Source of the DNA: Leisingera sp. S132
GTDB taxonomy: Bacteria > Pseudomonadota > Alphaproteobacteria > Rhodobacterales > Rhodobacteraceae
Assembly: GCF_025144465.1 (NCBI RefSeq)
Contig: NZ_CP083553.1
Span: forward strand, 3,217,001 to 3,281,000
Reading direction: 5' to 3'
Length of the DNA: 64,000 bases
Shown one piece after another: positions 10,254-27,531 of this stretch. The position numbers and the translations under genes are program-made. The notes below the pieces were generated by a model, which was not told the origin of the DNA, made no database searches, and worked only from the letters and a program-made list of their open reading frames with translations. Within the stretch, counting starts at the first letter, position 1, and each line of letters begins with the position of its first letter.

Positions 10254-11106
10254 TCTGCCGCTCCCGGTAAAAGGTGAAGATCCCGGCTCCGGCAACCACC
10301 GCCGCGCCCGCCAGCGTCAGCAGGTCCGGCCATTCGCCGAACACCAGCCAGCCCAGCAGCAGCGCCCACAAGAGCCCGCTGTAGCGCAAGGGCGCGATCA
10401 CCGCGATCTCGCCCACCCGCATGGTCATCACCGAACACAGGTAACCCGCAAAGATGAACAGCGCCGCGCCGGTCAGGATCAGCAGATCCATTCCCGTCAC
10501 CGGCTGCCACGGAACCGCGGTGGACAGGGCAATGCCGAACCCCAGCACCGACAGCGACGACGCCAGCGTCACGGTCATCGACGGCACCTCCGGCGGCATC
10601 CGCCGGGTGACCAGGTCGCGGGCGGTGATGCAGGCGACCGAGGCCAGCGCATAAAGCGCGCCCTCGCTGAACCCCTCCGGCCCCGGCCGCACGATCAGCA
10701 GCATGCCGCAAAAACCTGCGGCAATCGCCGCCATCCGCCGCCAGCCCAGCGGCTCGCGCAGGAACAGCGCCGCGCTCAGCGTCACCGCCAGCGGCAGCAC
10801 CTGCAAAACCGCGGTCACATTGGCAATCGGCATGCGCATCAGCGCGGTCAGGAACAGATAGGTGGCCGAGACCTCGCCTGCGCAGCGCAGGGCGATCATG
10901 CCCCAGGCGCGCGGCGGCAGCCGCAGGTGCAGCCCGCCCATGCGGCGGGCCAGCAGATAGATCAGGAAACTGGCAGCGATGCCGCGGATGGTCAGGATCT
11001 GCGCCAGCGGCAGCGCGCCGCCGATCAGCTTGACCAGCGCATCATTGAACGTATAGGCCGCCATCGCCCCGGTCATCAGCAGCGCGCCTGTCTGGTTCGG
11101 GGTCAT
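10222..11106 (-). CDS. EamA/DMT family transporter
   Basis: The 294-residue protein shows about ten hydrophobic segments in two repeated halves, as in the drug/metabolite transporter superfamily. It has the N-terminal AAYTFNDALVKLIGG pattern and a long first-half tail RARRMGG-like basic loop. Such proteins export or import small metabolites across the inner membrane; the substrate cannot be told from sequence. The gene converges on, and overlaps, the glycosyltransferase gene. It has no visible operon partner. Confidence 0.85.
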   Translation of the reverse strand: MTPNQTGALLMTGAMAAYTFNDALVKLIGGALPLAQILTIRGIAASFLIYLLARRMGGLHLRLPPRAWGMIALRCAGEVSATYLFLTALMRMPIANVTAVLQVLPLAVTLSAALFLREPLGWRRMAAIAAGFCGMLLIVRPGPEGFSEGALYALASVACITARDLVTRRMPPEVPSMTVTLASSLSVLGFGIALSTAVPWQPVTGMDLLILTGAALFIFAGYLCSVMTMRVGEIAVIAPLRYSGLLWALLLGWLVFGEWPDLLTLAGAAVVAGAGIFTFYRERQISRRIRSAGV

Positions 11107-11183
11107 CGCCGCCCTGCCATGAACATATCCATCCCTGCCTCCTCCCTGCCCCGCAACTGATAGACCCGGACGCAGGAACGGAA

Positions 11184-11213
11184 AAGCCCCCGCATGTCGC
11201 CATGCGGGGGCTT
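11184..11213 (-). terminator. intrinsic terminator after rpoC
   Basis: A perfect 13-bp stem (11184-11196 with 11201-11213, loop TCGC) followed on the minus strand by a T run. It lies 28 nt after the rpoC stop and ends the rplJL-rpoBC unit. Confidence 0.9.
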
Positions 11214-11240
11214 CCCTGTTTCTGTATCAGACCGCCGGTC

Positions 11241-15481
<4,241 letters not shown>

Positions 15482-15482
<1 letters not shown>

Positions 15483-15786
15483 CAGGTATCCTTTCCACTA
15501 TCACGGCATGTGAACATGAAATGCTGTCCGGAGCCGGTAATTGCGTATGTGTGATGGAAGCCACTCATTTCGGAGTGAGTTTCGCAAATTGCCGAAGCAA
15601 CCTCAAAAGCGTCCCAACCACTTTCGTAGGCTGCAATACGACCGGCAGCGTCACCGGTCGCATCTATTTCCAGGCTCACTTGAAACTGCGCTGCTTGGCC
15701 AGAATACCAACCAGCAACGAAAGTGGCTGCGCTCGTGATTAGCAACACAGCAACTATCGCAATCAGTTTCAAAGCGCGCCTCTGCG

Positions 15787-15790
<4 letters not shown>
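15482..15790 (-). CDS. small membrane protein encoded between rpoB and rpoC
   Basis: The 102-residue product has an N-terminal membrane anchor (residues about 8-28) and a short soluble domain with two cysteines (C69 and C95) that could form a disulfide outside the membrane. I do not recognise a family. Its ATG overlaps the rpoB stop (ATGA) and its TGA overlaps the rpoC ATG (TGATG), so all three reading frames are chained. It is A+T-richer than rpoB and rpoC. The precise fit to both neighbours argues for a real gene, but the function is unknown. Confidence 0.7.
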
Positions 15791-19923
<4,133 letters not shown>

Positions 19924-20103
19924 GTCAGATGTCACCTTTCGAGTTCTCACCGGTCAAGGAAGCCGCCGGGCCCCGGCTCCTTGCCCATACGAGACAGCGC
20001 GTTCGGATCAATTCATGGCCACCGTCCCGAAGGCAGCCTCCCGATCCCTTGAACTCCGCCTGAGAAAACGCCTCTTGGATGAGGCCCTTTCTAAGACAGG
20101 TTC

Positions 20104-20133
20104 GGCTGGGCCCGGAAAATTCCGGACCCAGCC
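20104..20133 (-). promoter_or_regulatory. rplL-rpoB intergenic hairpin (attenuator or processing site)
   Basis: A 14-bp stem with one mismatch (20104-20117 with 20120-20133) stands 39 bp after rplL. It is not followed by a T run on the minus strand, so it is more likely a partial attenuator or an RNase-processing site, as known between rplL and rpoB in other bacteria. Confidence 0.55.
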
Positions 20134-20171
20134 AAATTTCCGATGCATCAGAAATGCACCAGAGGCAGTGC

Positions 20172-20546
20172 TTAGGCCAGCTCGACTTCGGCGCCAGCTG
20201 CTTCCAGCTTGCCTTTGATGTCTTCTGCTTCGTCCTTGGACACGCCTTCTTTGATCTTGCCGCCAGCTTCGACCAGCTCTTTGGCTTCTTTCAGGCCCAG
20301 GCCGGTGATGCCGCGGACTTCTTTGATCACGTTGATCTTGGAAGCGCCGGCGTTCTTCAGAACGACGTCGAATTCGGTCTTTTCTTCTTCAGCTGCACCG
20401 CCGGCGTCGCCGCCAGCTGCCATGACAACTGCGCCGCCTGCTGCGGGCTCGATGCCGTATTCGTCTTTCAGGATGGTTTTCAGTTCTTGTGCTTCCAGCA
20501 GGGTCAGACCCACGATGCTTTCTGCGAGTGCTTTCAGATCAGCCAT
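20172..20546 (-). CDS. rplL: 50S ribosomal protein L7/L12
   Basis: This 124-residue acidic protein has the N-terminal dimerisation helix, an alanine/glycine-rich hinge ([21 protein letters not shown]) and the C-terminal [39 protein letters not shown] domain. L7/L12 forms the ribosome stalk that recruits GTPase factors. It follows rplJ by about 80 nt and precedes rpoB. Confidence 0.98.
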   Translation of the reverse strand: MADLKALAESIVGLTLLEAQELKTILKDEYGIEPAAGGAVVMAAGGDAGGAAEEEKTEFDVVLKNAGASKINVIKEVRGITGLGLKEAKELVEAGGKIKEGVSKDEAEDIKGKLEAAGAEVELA

Positions 20547-20627
20547 TTTATCAGCTCTTTCCGTTTACAGTATGTGTGTTCCAACGTGCGGGCTTTTGCC
20601 CCACGCCGGCCGTTCAGTGCCAACCGC

Positions 20628-21146
20628 TTACGCAGCTTCCGCCTTCTCTTCGATGGTCGAAAGGATGCTTGCGATGTTGCTTGCAGGTGCGCCAATTGCG
20701 CCGGCGATGTTGGAAGCAGGTGCGCCAATGCAGCTTGCGATCTGAGCGATAAGCTCGTCGCGGGACGGCATTTTGGACACAGCTTCGACGCCTGCGCGGT
20801 CCAGAGCGTTCTCACCCATTGCGCCGCCAAGGATCTCAAACTTTTTGTTTTCCTTGGCGAAATCCTCGGCCACTTTAGCAGCGGACACGGGATCTTCGGA
20901 GTAGGTCAGAACGGTCATCCCTGTCAGCAGGTCGGCCATGCTTGCACACGGCTTACCCTCGAGGGCGATTTTGGCGAGCCTGTTCTTGGCAACACGCACG
21001 GAGCTGTTCGCGTCACGGGCACGTGCGCGCAGATCCTGCATCTCAGCAACTGTCAGACCGGCGTAGTGAGCTACCACCACGACGCCAGAGCTTTCGAAGA
21101 TCTGGCCGAGTTCCTCGACCACTTTCTCTTTCTGGGCTCTATCCAC
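20628..21146 (-). CDS. rplJ: 50S ribosomal protein L10
   Basis: The 172-residue L10 begins [17 protein letters not shown] from a GTG start at 21146, with GGAGAG 6 nt upstream; a TTG four codons earlier is less likely because it overlaps that site. The body contains [11 protein letters not shown] and the C-terminal helix that binds L12 dimers. The C-terminal part shows a near-tandem IGAPASNIA repeat. L10 with L12 represses its own operon in bacteria by binding the leader; a long leader is present here. Confidence 0.96.
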   Translation of the reverse strand: MDRAQKEKVVEELGQIFESSGVVVVAHYAGLTVAEMQDLRARARDANSSVRVAKNRLAKIALEGKPCASMADLLTGMTVLTYSEDPVSAAKVAEDFAKENKKFEILGGAMGENALDRAGVEAVSKMPSRDELIAQIASCIGAPASNIAGAIGAPASNIASILSTIEEKAEAA

Positions 21147-21385
21147 AGTTCTCTCCAAGTTAGGGATGCTTGCACACCCCGGCTCATATTTGCCGAACCA
21201 GATGGCCCGGCGTTCAGGTCCGTTTTACGGGATGAGCCAAATCCGCCCGAGGGATTGAAAACCCCCGATCTTTCTTGGTCTGTACCCGTCTCAGGAGGGA
21301 AATTAAGGCCGATCGGAGGCCACCCACCATCTTGGACGAAATGAAATAAAGCGCACGACGAATCGCACGCTTTATCTCAAGGCCG
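21147..21385 (-). promoter_or_regulatory. rplJ leader, candidate L10-binding mRNA leader
   Basis: About 235 nt of transcribed, non-coding sequence lie between the predicted promoter (21386-21414) and rplJ. It includes a long imperfect hairpin with an ATAAAGCG/CGCTTTAT stem near 21345-21375. Position and length fit the structured L10 leader seen in most bacteria; I did not model its kink-turn. The 21386-21491 part holds only the promoter. Confidence 0.45.
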
Positions 21386-21414
21386 TAGTTAGCCCCATTG
21401 ACGGAGATTTCCAA
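21386..21414 (-). promoter_or_regulatory. predicted promoter of rplJL-rpoBC
   Basis: On the minus strand, TTGGAA (21409-21414), a 17-bp spacer and TAACTA (21386-21391), correctly oriented upstream of the rplJ leader. Confidence 0.5.
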
Positions 21415-21491
21415 GGGGCAAATCCGCCTCAGCCGGCAATTTCCCGCGCGTCCAGGCGGCGGCCGGCACCTGCGGTCCCGGATGCCTGCGG

Positions 21492-21926
21492 TCACAGCCA
21501 CAAGGGCGAGAGCGCACAGGCAGCCAGACCCGCCAGCGCCGCAGCCAGGATCACGCGGCAGATCAGGCGGAACCCTCCGCCGCTGTTCAGCAGCTCTTCG
21601 GTCTCGATCCGCCCCGTCACCCTGCAGATATACCCCGGAACCACATCACCCGCACGGTGCGGGCAAGAGTTCCGCCAGGCATGCGAAGCATAGCTTTGCG
21701 AAGCCCCCTCAGCACCATGCACCTGCAGCACCGGCTGATACTGCCGGTAGCGCTCCAAGTCCCCCTCGCTATCTGCCCTCTCAGCCCACCGGACACGCAC
21801 TTGCGCAACATGCACCAGCGCCGGTTCAGCGGCCTTCAGAAATTGCCGCCTGCTGAGCGCGGCAATGCCCAGAATGGTTCCGGCGCACAGGGCCGCAACC
21901 GACAAGATTATTACAAGCCCAGCCAT
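21492..21926 (-). CDS. two-TM protein, DUF3592-like
   Basis: The 144-residue product has membrane segments at both ends (residues about 2-24 and 122-143) around a soluble middle part with ...VRVRWAERADSEGDLERYRQYQPVLQVH... and a GDVVPGYICRVTGRIE segment. This topology and the basic central domain recall DUF3592 proteins, but the match is loose. The gene lies between the rplA terminator and the rplJ promoter, on the same strand, so it interrupts the classical rplKA-rplJL order without breaking direction. Function unknown. Confidence 0.6.
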   Translation of the reverse strand: MAGLVIILSVAALCAGTILGIAALSRRQFLKAAEPALVHVAQVRVRWAERADSEGDLERYRQYQPVLQVHGAEGASQSYASHAWRNSCPHRAGDVVPGYICRVTGRIETEELLNSGGGFRLICRVILAAALAGLAACALSPLWL

Positions 21927-22001
21927 CAGATCCCCACCCGACCCTCCTCCAGGCTGGAAGAGGTCAAAATGACATCAAAGTAAGAAGCAAAACAAAAAAG
22001 A

Positions 22002-22031
22002 AGGCCCGGCAGGATCGGATCCGCCGGGCCT
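22002..22031 (-). terminator. intrinsic terminator after rplA
   Basis: A perfect 9-bp stem (22002-22010 with 22023-22031) with further pairing inside, followed on the minus strand by a T-rich run. It ends the rplK-rplA unit. Confidence 0.9.
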
Positions 22032-22054
22032 CCTGACATCAGCTGTGCGTCCGA

Positions 22055-22753
22055 TTACTCGGTGACAGCGTTGTCCACGTCAACCGTGATGCCCGGACCC
22101 ATGGTCGAGGACAGGTTGATCTTTTTCATGTAGGCGCCTTTTGCGCCCGACGGCTTGGCTTTGGCCACGGCCGACACGAAGGCACGGACGTTCTCGACCA
22201 GCTTGGCTTCGTCAAAGGACGCTTTGCCGACGCCGGCGTGCACGACACCGCCTTTTTCCGCTTTGAACTGGACTTCGCCGCCCTTGGCTGCTTCCACGGC
22301 CGCTTTCACGTCCATGGTCACGGTGCCGACTTTCGGGTTCGGCATCAGGTTGCGCGGGCCCAGGATTTTGCCCAGACGGCCGACGACCGGCATCATGTCC
22401 GGGGTGGCGATGCAGCGGTCAAAGTCGATCTTGCCGCCCTGGATCGCTTCCATCAGGTCTTCTGCGCCGACGATGTCTGCGCCAGCCGCGGTGGCTTCGT
22501 CCGCTTTCGGGCCGCGGGCGAAGACTGCAACGCGCATGTCTTTGCCGGTGCCGTTCGGCAGGCCGACCACGCCGCGGACCATCTGGTCTGCGTGGCGGGT
22601 GTCAACGCCCAGGTTCAGGGCGATCTCGACGGTTTCGTCGAACTTCGAGGTTGCGTTGGCTTTCACCAGGGCAACTGCTTCTTCCACGGACAGGTTTTCC
22701 TTGCCAGCGAAAGCTTCGCGCGCGGCGCGGGTGCGTTTACCGAGCTTTGCCAT
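22055..22753 (-). CDS. rplA: 50S ribosomal protein L1
   Basis: This 232-residue protein has the L1 landmarks [27 protein letters not shown] and [22 protein letters not shown]1 forms the mobile stalk next to the E site and represses the L11 operon in E. coli by binding its own mRNA. It starts 1 nt after the rplK stop, so translation is likely coupled. Confidence 0.98.
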   Translation of the reverse strand: MAKLGKRTRAAREAFAGKENLSVEEAVALVKANATSKFDETVEIALNLGVDTRHADQMVRGVVGLPNGTGKDMRVAVFARGPKADEATAAGADIVGAEDLMEAIQGGKIDFDRCIATPDMMPVVGRLGKILGPRNLMPNPKVGTVTMDVKAAVEAAKGGEVQFKAEKGGVVHAGVGKASFDEAKLVENVRAFVSAVAKAKPSGAKGAYMKKINLSSTMGPGITVDVDNAVTE

Positions 22754-22754
22754 C

Positions 22755-23180
22755 TTACTTCACCTCGATGCCCATGGAGCGGGCGGAGCCCAGGATGATC
22801 TGCATTGCGCCGTCGATGTCGTTGGCGTTCAGATCTTTCATCTTGGCTTCGGCGATTTCTTTCACCTGGGCCACGGTCACGGTGCCGACGGTTTCCCGGC
22901 TCGGGTTGTTCGCGCCGGATTTCACCTTGGCCGCCTTCTTCAGGTAGTAAGACGCGGGCGGCGTCTTGATGTCCATGGTGAAGGACTTGTCCTGATAGTA
23001 GGTGATCACGGTCGGGCACGGCGCGCCGGGCTCCATGTCTGCGGTCTTGGCGTTGAACGCCTTGCAGAATTCCATGATGTTGATGCCGCGCTGACCCAGG
23101 GCCGGGCCGACGGGCGGAGAGGGGTTTGCCTGACCTGCAGGAACCTGCAGCTTCATCGAACCAACAAGCTTCTTAGCCAT
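22755..23180 (-). CDS. rplK: 50S ribosomal protein L11
   Basis: This 141-residue protein begins [30 protein letters not shown], the proline-rich N-terminal domain of L11, and ends in the rRNA-binding domain with [22 protein letters not shown]11 lies in the GTPase-associated centre and is needed for stringent signalling by RelA. AAAGGA lies 7 nt before the ATG, and a promoter lies about 125 bp upstream. Confidence 0.98.
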   Translation of the reverse strand: MAKKLVGSMKLQVPAGQANPSPPVGPALGQRGINIMEFCKAFNAKTADMEPGAPCPTVITYYQDKSFTMDIKTPPASYYLKKAAKVKSGANNPSRETVGTVTVAQVKEIAEAKMKDLNANDIDGAMQIILGSARSMGIEVK

Positions 23181-23302
23181 TTGGTTTTCCTTTCAACGAG
23201 GACGGAACGCGTTCCGCCCGGAGAATGTTGCGTGGTCCGATTTCAGGATCGCGATCCCTTGATCTCCCACGAGAGAATCTCGCCCGAAGACGATAGAGGC
23301 GG

Positions 23303-23331
23303 CGTTTACAGGGGAATGCGGGGGTTGGCAA
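23303..23331 (-). promoter_or_regulatory. predicted promoter of rplK-rplA
   Basis: On the minus strand, TTGCCA (23326-23331), a 17-bp spacer starting ACCCCCGC, and TAAACG (23303-23308). The spacer start is the same as in the rpsL promoter. Confidence 0.7.
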
Positions 23332-23463
23332 GTGGGTGAACTTCGCAAACCGGGTTGGTTGCTTCGAGCCCACCGCTTACACCATTCACCTTGCACCGCA
23401 CCGCGCTTTTCGATCGAGTGGCCTCGAAATACATTTCCCATGAACTGAGGAGAAGACCATAAA

Positions 23464-24093
23464 ATGGAGGAATTTTCTCGCATACATAACGAGCTCGACA
23501 AGCAGTGCCGCTACTACTGTAGGCACCTTGGCCATCTGAAAGGACTGATCGAAAATGACGACTGGATTAGGGTCGTTGACGGCTCAATGTCAGGGCGGGT
23601 TTTGTTGCTAGGCAATAGTGAAATCACAAATGCCCTAATTTTGTTCAATACACGGATGTTCGATTCACAGCCCGATACCGTTACAATACACAAGTTGGCC
23701 CGCAAACTTCCGACTGAGCAAGAGATTGAGACGTACCACAACACTCGAATGAAAGAGGAGGGAGTACGCTGCGAGCTTGAAGCTTACTTCTCCGCCAGAT
23801 CGAGATTTGTGGAAGTCAGACGAGCATTGAAGGGTAACAAAACACAAGACAAACTGAGATCATTGCGCGATTACACCCTGGCCCACAACATTGTTCCCGA
23901 GACCAAGCCGGAGAGAGCAACCCTAAACGATCTTGTGGGATTAACCGAAACGGTGAATGAACTAGTGGATCTGGCTGGATACATCTTGAACAGCACTCGG
24001 TCAGTTTATCGCGATTTTTCAAGCAGAGCCGAGAAGGAAACCAGGATGCTCTATGCTGCGCTTCCGGTGCTTACAACGGTCGAAGCGGAATAA
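23464..24093 (+). CDS. HEPN / AbiU2-like protein
   Basis: The 209-residue, mostly helical protein has the HEPN signature near residues 131-142: LRSLRDYTLAHN, giving R135-x5-H141. The layout (long N-terminal helices, an N-S-E-I-T-N-A helix, then the R-x5-H helix and a C-terminal helix) fits the AbiU2-like HEPN family. HEPN proteins are often RNases in toxin or abortive-infection systems; activity here is an inference. GAGGAG lies 11 nt before the ATG. It is on the opposite strand to rplK and nusG, converges on the nusG terminator, is A+T-rich, and has no adjacent antitoxin or nucleotidyltransferase gene. Confidence 0.75.
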   Translation: MEEFSRIHNELDKQCRYYCRHLGHLKGLIENDDWIRVVDGSMSGRVLLLGNSEITNALILFNTRMFDSQPDTVTIHKLARKLPTEQEIETYHNTRMKEEGVRCELEAYFSARSRFVEVRRALKGNKTQDKLRSLRDYTLAHNIVPETKPERATLNDLVGLTETVNELVDLAGYILNSTRSVYRDFSSRAEKETRMLYAALPVLTTVEAE

Positions 24094-24133
24094 GACTATA
24101 AGGCAGTTTCCTCCTAAGCCCCCAAACAAAAAA

Positions 24134-24157
24134 CGCCGCGTTGAACCCAACGCGGCG
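24134..24157 (-). terminator. intrinsic terminator after nusG
   Basis: A perfect 10-bp stem (24134-24143 with 24148-24157, loop AACC) followed on the minus strand by a T-rich run (A run at 24124-24133). It separates nusG from rplK and also faces the convergent HEPN gene. Confidence 0.9.
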
Positions 24158-24182
24158 CCATGAATTCCACCAACGGAGCCTA

Positions 24183-24716
24183 TCACCCCTGCTTGGTCAC
24201 CTGGGTAAAGTCCAGCTCCACCGGGGTCTCGCGGCCGAAGATCGACACGGTGACCTTGAGCTTCTGATTGTCCTCGTCGACCTCTTCGACCATGCCGTCG
24301 AAATCCTCGAACGGGCCGTCGTTCACTTTCACCTTCTCGCCGATCTCGTAGTGGATCAGGGTGCGCGGTGCCTCGACGCCCTCCTCGACGCGGCCCAGGA
24401 TGCCCTGCACCTCTGCGTCGCGCATCGGCATCGGGCGGCCCTGCGGGCCCAGGAAGCCGGTGACCCGGTTGATCGAGGAAATCAGGTGATAGCCGCGGTC
24501 GGACATTTCCATATGCACCAGCACGTAGCCGGGCATGAAGCGGCGCTCGGTCGAGACCTTCTTGCCGCGGCGGATCTCGATCACCTCTTCGGTGGGGACC
24601 AGAACCTCGTCGATCTCGTCCTCAAGGCCCTGTTCTGCGACCGAGGTGCGGATCTGCTCTGCGATTTTCTTTTCGAAGTTCGAAAGAACGCTGACCGAAT
24701 ACCACCGTTTCGCCAT
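24183..24716 (-). CDS. nusG: transcription termination/antitermination factor NusG
   Basis: This 177-residue protein begins [22 protein letters not shown]. The NGN domain includes [14 protein letters not shown] and the C-terminal KOW domain has [23 protein letters not shown]. NusG binds RNA polymerase and links it to Rho, NusE or ribosomes. It lies 213 bp after secE; a terminator-like hairpin stands between them, and a possible weak promoter (TTGGAG, 17 bp, TATCGG, near 24765-24795) may drive it. AAGGA lies about 9 nt before the ATG. Confidence 0.98.
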   Translation of the reverse strand: MAKRWYSVSVLSNFEKKIAEQIRTSVAEQGLEDEIDEVLVPTEEVIEIRRGKKVSTERRFMPGYVLVHMEMSDRGYHLISSINRVTGFLGPQGRPMPMRDAEVQGILGRVEEGVEAPRTLIHYEIGEKVKVNDGPFEDFDGMVEEVDEDNQKLKVTVSIFGRETPVELDFTQVTKQG

Positions 24717-24802
24717 GAACCGTTGTCCTTGTTCTGCCGGGCGGGCCAGTGCCGCGCCTCTGCTTCATCATCCCGATACAGCTAAATGCTGCGCTCTCCA
24801 AC

Positions 24803-24836
24803 AAAAAGCGGCGTGCAAACCGAATCGCTGCACGCC
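24803..24836 (-). terminator. terminator-like hairpin between secE and nusG
   Basis: An 8-bp stem (24810-24817 with 24829-24836, 11-nt loop) followed on the minus strand by GCTTTTTG. It is placed to stop or attenuate transcription coming from secE. Confidence 0.6.
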
Positions 24837-24929
24837 CGCCTCAATAGTTCCGGCTCACCTACCGCCCATCGCCGCCAAGATCAAGGCCTGCGCGGCATCC
24901 GCGAAGGGAGCCTCAGTACCGCTGCGGGC

Positions 24930-25127
24930 TTAGCCGAACATCCCCAGAAGCCCTTGCAGGCCAAAGCGGATCAGCAGGTCCACCAGTGCAAAGAACAGCG
25001 CCGTCAGCGCCGCCATGATGAACACCATGACCGTGGTCAGCAGCACTTCGCGGCGGGTCGGCCAAACGACCTTGGAGACTTCGGCGCGGACCTGCTGGAT
25101 GAACTGAACGGGGTTGATAGTTGCCAT
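24930..25127 (-). CDS. secE: preprotein translocase subunit SecE
   Basis: The 65-residue protein begins with the conserved amphipathic segment FIQQVRAEVSKVVWPTRREVL, followed by one membrane helix, the single-span form usual outside enterobacteria. SecE clamps SecY in the inner membrane. A promoter lies about 40 bp upstream. Confidence 0.95.
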   Translation of the reverse strand: MATINPVQFIQQVRAEVSKVVWPTRREVLLTTVMVFIMAALTALFFALVDLLIRFGLQGLLGMFG

Positions 25128-25159
25128 ACTGGGGGTGTCTCTCTGCTAGCAGTCAGGGC

Positions 25160-25188
25160 GATGTAACCGGAGCGGCCCGTGAATTCAA
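25160..25188 (-). promoter_or_regulatory. predicted promoter of secE
   Basis: On the minus strand, TTGAAT (25183-25188), a 17-bp spacer and TACATC (25160-25165), about 35 bp upstream of the secE start. Confidence 0.55.
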
Positions 25189-25353
25189 GCCCTGCGGCCC
25201 TCCTGCCCGGCCTGTTGCGGCTGTTGCGCGGGCAGCGAACGCCCGGTCAATCTAATTTTAATCCACTAATGGCTAAAATGACTCGAAAGCGGTTCCCTGC
25301 GGCCTCCCGGCTGCCAGGGGGCCGGACTGTGTGATTGATTGAGGCAGACCACC

Positions 25354-27471
25354 ATGACACCAGCCAATTCCCTGTCCGAGGCCGAACAGTTCGAACGCGA
25401 AGCCAAGTTTGAAGATGCCGCCATGGCCTATGCCGGCATCCTGTCCCGCAACCCCCGCAACAAGCGCGCCCAATCGGCGCTGGAGGGGCTGCGCAAACGG
25501 CTGGACTCGCAGACCGATCCGTCGCCGGTGCATCAGGCCGGGCTGGAGGAGGCGCTGGCGCAGGGCCGCCATTTCGAGGCCGCCGAAAACTGCGGCGCAC
25601 TGCTCAAGACCTTCCGCGAATCGCATTTCCTGTGGGATTTCCTGGGCCGCTGCCACCTGGCTGCCGGCCATCTGGACAATGCCGCCACCTGCCTCAACAA
25701 GGCGATCGGGATCAATCCCCGCGCGGCCGGCAGCTATGCCGCCATGGGCCGGGTGAAGGCCGCCCGCGGCGAGTTGGACAATGCCATGGCGCTGTTTGAC
25801 AAGGCGCTGATGCTGACCGCCGGCAGCCTGCAGGCGCTGCACGGCAAGGCAGAGGTGCTGATCAAACAAGGCCAGAGCCAGCGGGCCGCAACCATGCTGC
25901 GCAAGGCGGTGAAGCTGGCGCCGCATGACGCCGCATTGCATGTCACGCTGGCCGGGCTGCTGAACCAGCAGGGCAATGCCCAGGATGCCAAGGAACACTA
26001 TACCCAGGCCGTCCGCCTGAACCCCGCCCTGACAGAGGCCCGCTACCAGCTTGGCCTGCTCTTGAAGGCCGAGGGCGCCTTTGCCGCGGCCCTGCCCTGT
26101 TTCGACAAGGTGCTGCTGGCCAATCCTGCCGATGACCGCGCCCGCACCCAGCGGCTGCATGTGCTGGCGGAATTGTGCGACTGGAAATGGCTGCCGGAAT
26201 ACGGCGATTACCGCCGCCAGCTGGGCCTGCGCGGTCCGGGCTGCGACCCCAGCGCCCTGATGCTGATGGAGGACAACCCCGACCTCCTGCGCGCCCGCGC
26301 CCAGTCCTATGCCAGCGAGTTGTTCGGTGCGGCAGAGCTGAACAGCACCCCGCCCGCAGGCCAGCGCCCCGCGCGGCTGCGGATCGGCTATTTCTTCGCC
26401 GCCCGCGACGCCGCGGCGGTGCTGGACCAGCACGGCGCGATGCTTGCCGCCCACGACCAGGGGCGCTTTGACATCCGTATCTATGCGGTTGGCGCCGGCC
26501 TGCCGGACAGCGCGGCGCAGAAATTCGACGGTCTGAGGATACTGGACGCCAGCGCTCCGGATCAGATGGCCGAGGCAGTGAAGGCAGACCAATTGGACGC
26601 CGCGGTGGATCTCTCCGGCTATTCAGGCGGCGGTGCGCTGCCGCTGTTTGCCGCCCGCCTGGCGCCGCTGCACATCCTGTTCCCCGGTTATCCCGGCACC
26701 ATGGGCACCGCTGCCTATGATTACCTGATCAGCGATGCCGCCGCCTGCCCGCCCGGCAGCGAGCGCTATCACAACGAACACCTGCTGCGCCTGTCCGGCG
26801 GCCACCAGGCCGTGCCCCCGTCTGCGGCCTCCGCAACGCCGGACCGCGCCGCCTGCGGCCTGCCCGCGCAAGGCTTCGTGTTCTGCAGCTTTGCCAGCGG
26901 CAGCCGCATCACGCCGCAGGAATTCGATATCTGGATGCGCCTGCTGCACGGCGCCCCGGACAGCGTGCTTTGGCTGGCAGATAACGGCGATCACTCCACG
27001 TCCAACCTGCGCCGCGCCGCCGCGGCCCGCGGGGTTGATCCGGACCGTCTGGTCTTTGCCCCGGCGGCCAGCCGTGCGGACCATCTGGCCCGCCAGCCGC
27101 TGGCGGATCTGTTCCTGGACAGCTTCACCGTGAACGCCGCCGCCCCGGCCCGCGACGCCCTGGCCGCCGGCCTGCCGGTCCTCACCCTGCCCGGCCAGCA
27201 ATCCGCCGCCCGCACCTCCGCCAGCCTGCTGCAATCCGCCGGACTGCCGGAAATGATTGCCGAAAGCATGCAGGACTATGAGGCCAAGGCCGCGGAACTG
27301 GCGGCAGACAGCGCTGCCGCGGCCAGCCTGCGCGGCAAGCTCCGTACCCAGCAGCAGACCGCCGCGCTGTTCAGCCCCGAGCGTCTGGCCCGCGGGGTGG
27401 AGCGCGCCTTGGACGCGGCTTGCGGCCGCCAGCAGCAGGGGCTGGCACCGGCCCATCTGGATCTGGAGTAA
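25354..27471 (+). CDS. TPR protein with OGT-like glycosyltransferase domain
   Basis: The 705-residue product has TPR repeats over about residues 1-270 (repeated NP/RAAGSYAAMGRVKAARGELDNA-type units), then a domain like the SPINDLY/OGT catalytic region: LHILFPGYPGTMGTAAYDYLISD, FCSFASGSRITP, VLWLADNG and LADLFLDSFTVNAAAPARDALAAGLPVLTLPG. Active family members move a sugar onto protein or other acceptors. Here the lysine of the usual Y-K-I motif reads Arg, and the usual N-G-H-T-T reads N-A-A-A-P, so the catalytic site looks altered. ATG 25354 (GAGG 10 nt upstream) is preferred to TTG 25339. It lies between secE and tRNA-Trp, opposite to both. Confidence 0.75.
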   Translation: MTPANSLSEAEQFEREAKFEDAAMAYAGILSRNPRNKRAQSALEGLRKRLDSQTDPSPVHQAGLEEALAQGRHFEAAENCGALLKTFRESHFLWDFLGRCHLAAGHLDNAATCLNKAIGINPRAAGSYAAMGRVKAARGELDNAMALFDKALMLTAGSLQALHGKAEVLIKQGQSQRAATMLRKAVKLAPHDAALHVTLAGLLNQQGNAQDAKEHYTQAVRLNPALTEARYQLGLLLKAEGAFAAALPCFDKVLLANPADDRARTQRLHVLAELCDWKWLPEYGDYRRQLGLRGPGCDPSALMLMEDNPDLLRARAQSYASELFGAAELNSTPPAGQRPARLRIGYFFAARDAAAVLDQHGAMLAAHDQGRFDIRIYAVGAGLPDSAAQKFDGLRILDASAPDQMAEAVKADQLDAAVDLSGYSGGGALPLFAARLAPLHILFPGYPGTMGTAAYDYLISDAAACPPGSERYHNEHLLRLSGGHQAVPPSAASATPDRAACGLPAQGFVFCSFASGSRITPQEFDIWMRLLHGAPDSVLWLADNGDHSTSNLRRAAAARGVDPDRLVFAPAASRADHLARQPLADLFLDSFTVNAAAPARDALAAGLPVLTLPGQQSAARTSASLLQSAGLPEMIAESMQDYEAKAAELAADSAAAASLRGKLRTQQQTAALFSPERLARGVERALDAACGRQQQGLAPAHLDLE

Positions 27472-27531
27472 CCGGACACGCGACACGGCCTGCCCGAACG
27501 GGCAGCGCTGAACCGGCAATGTGCTGGGAAA

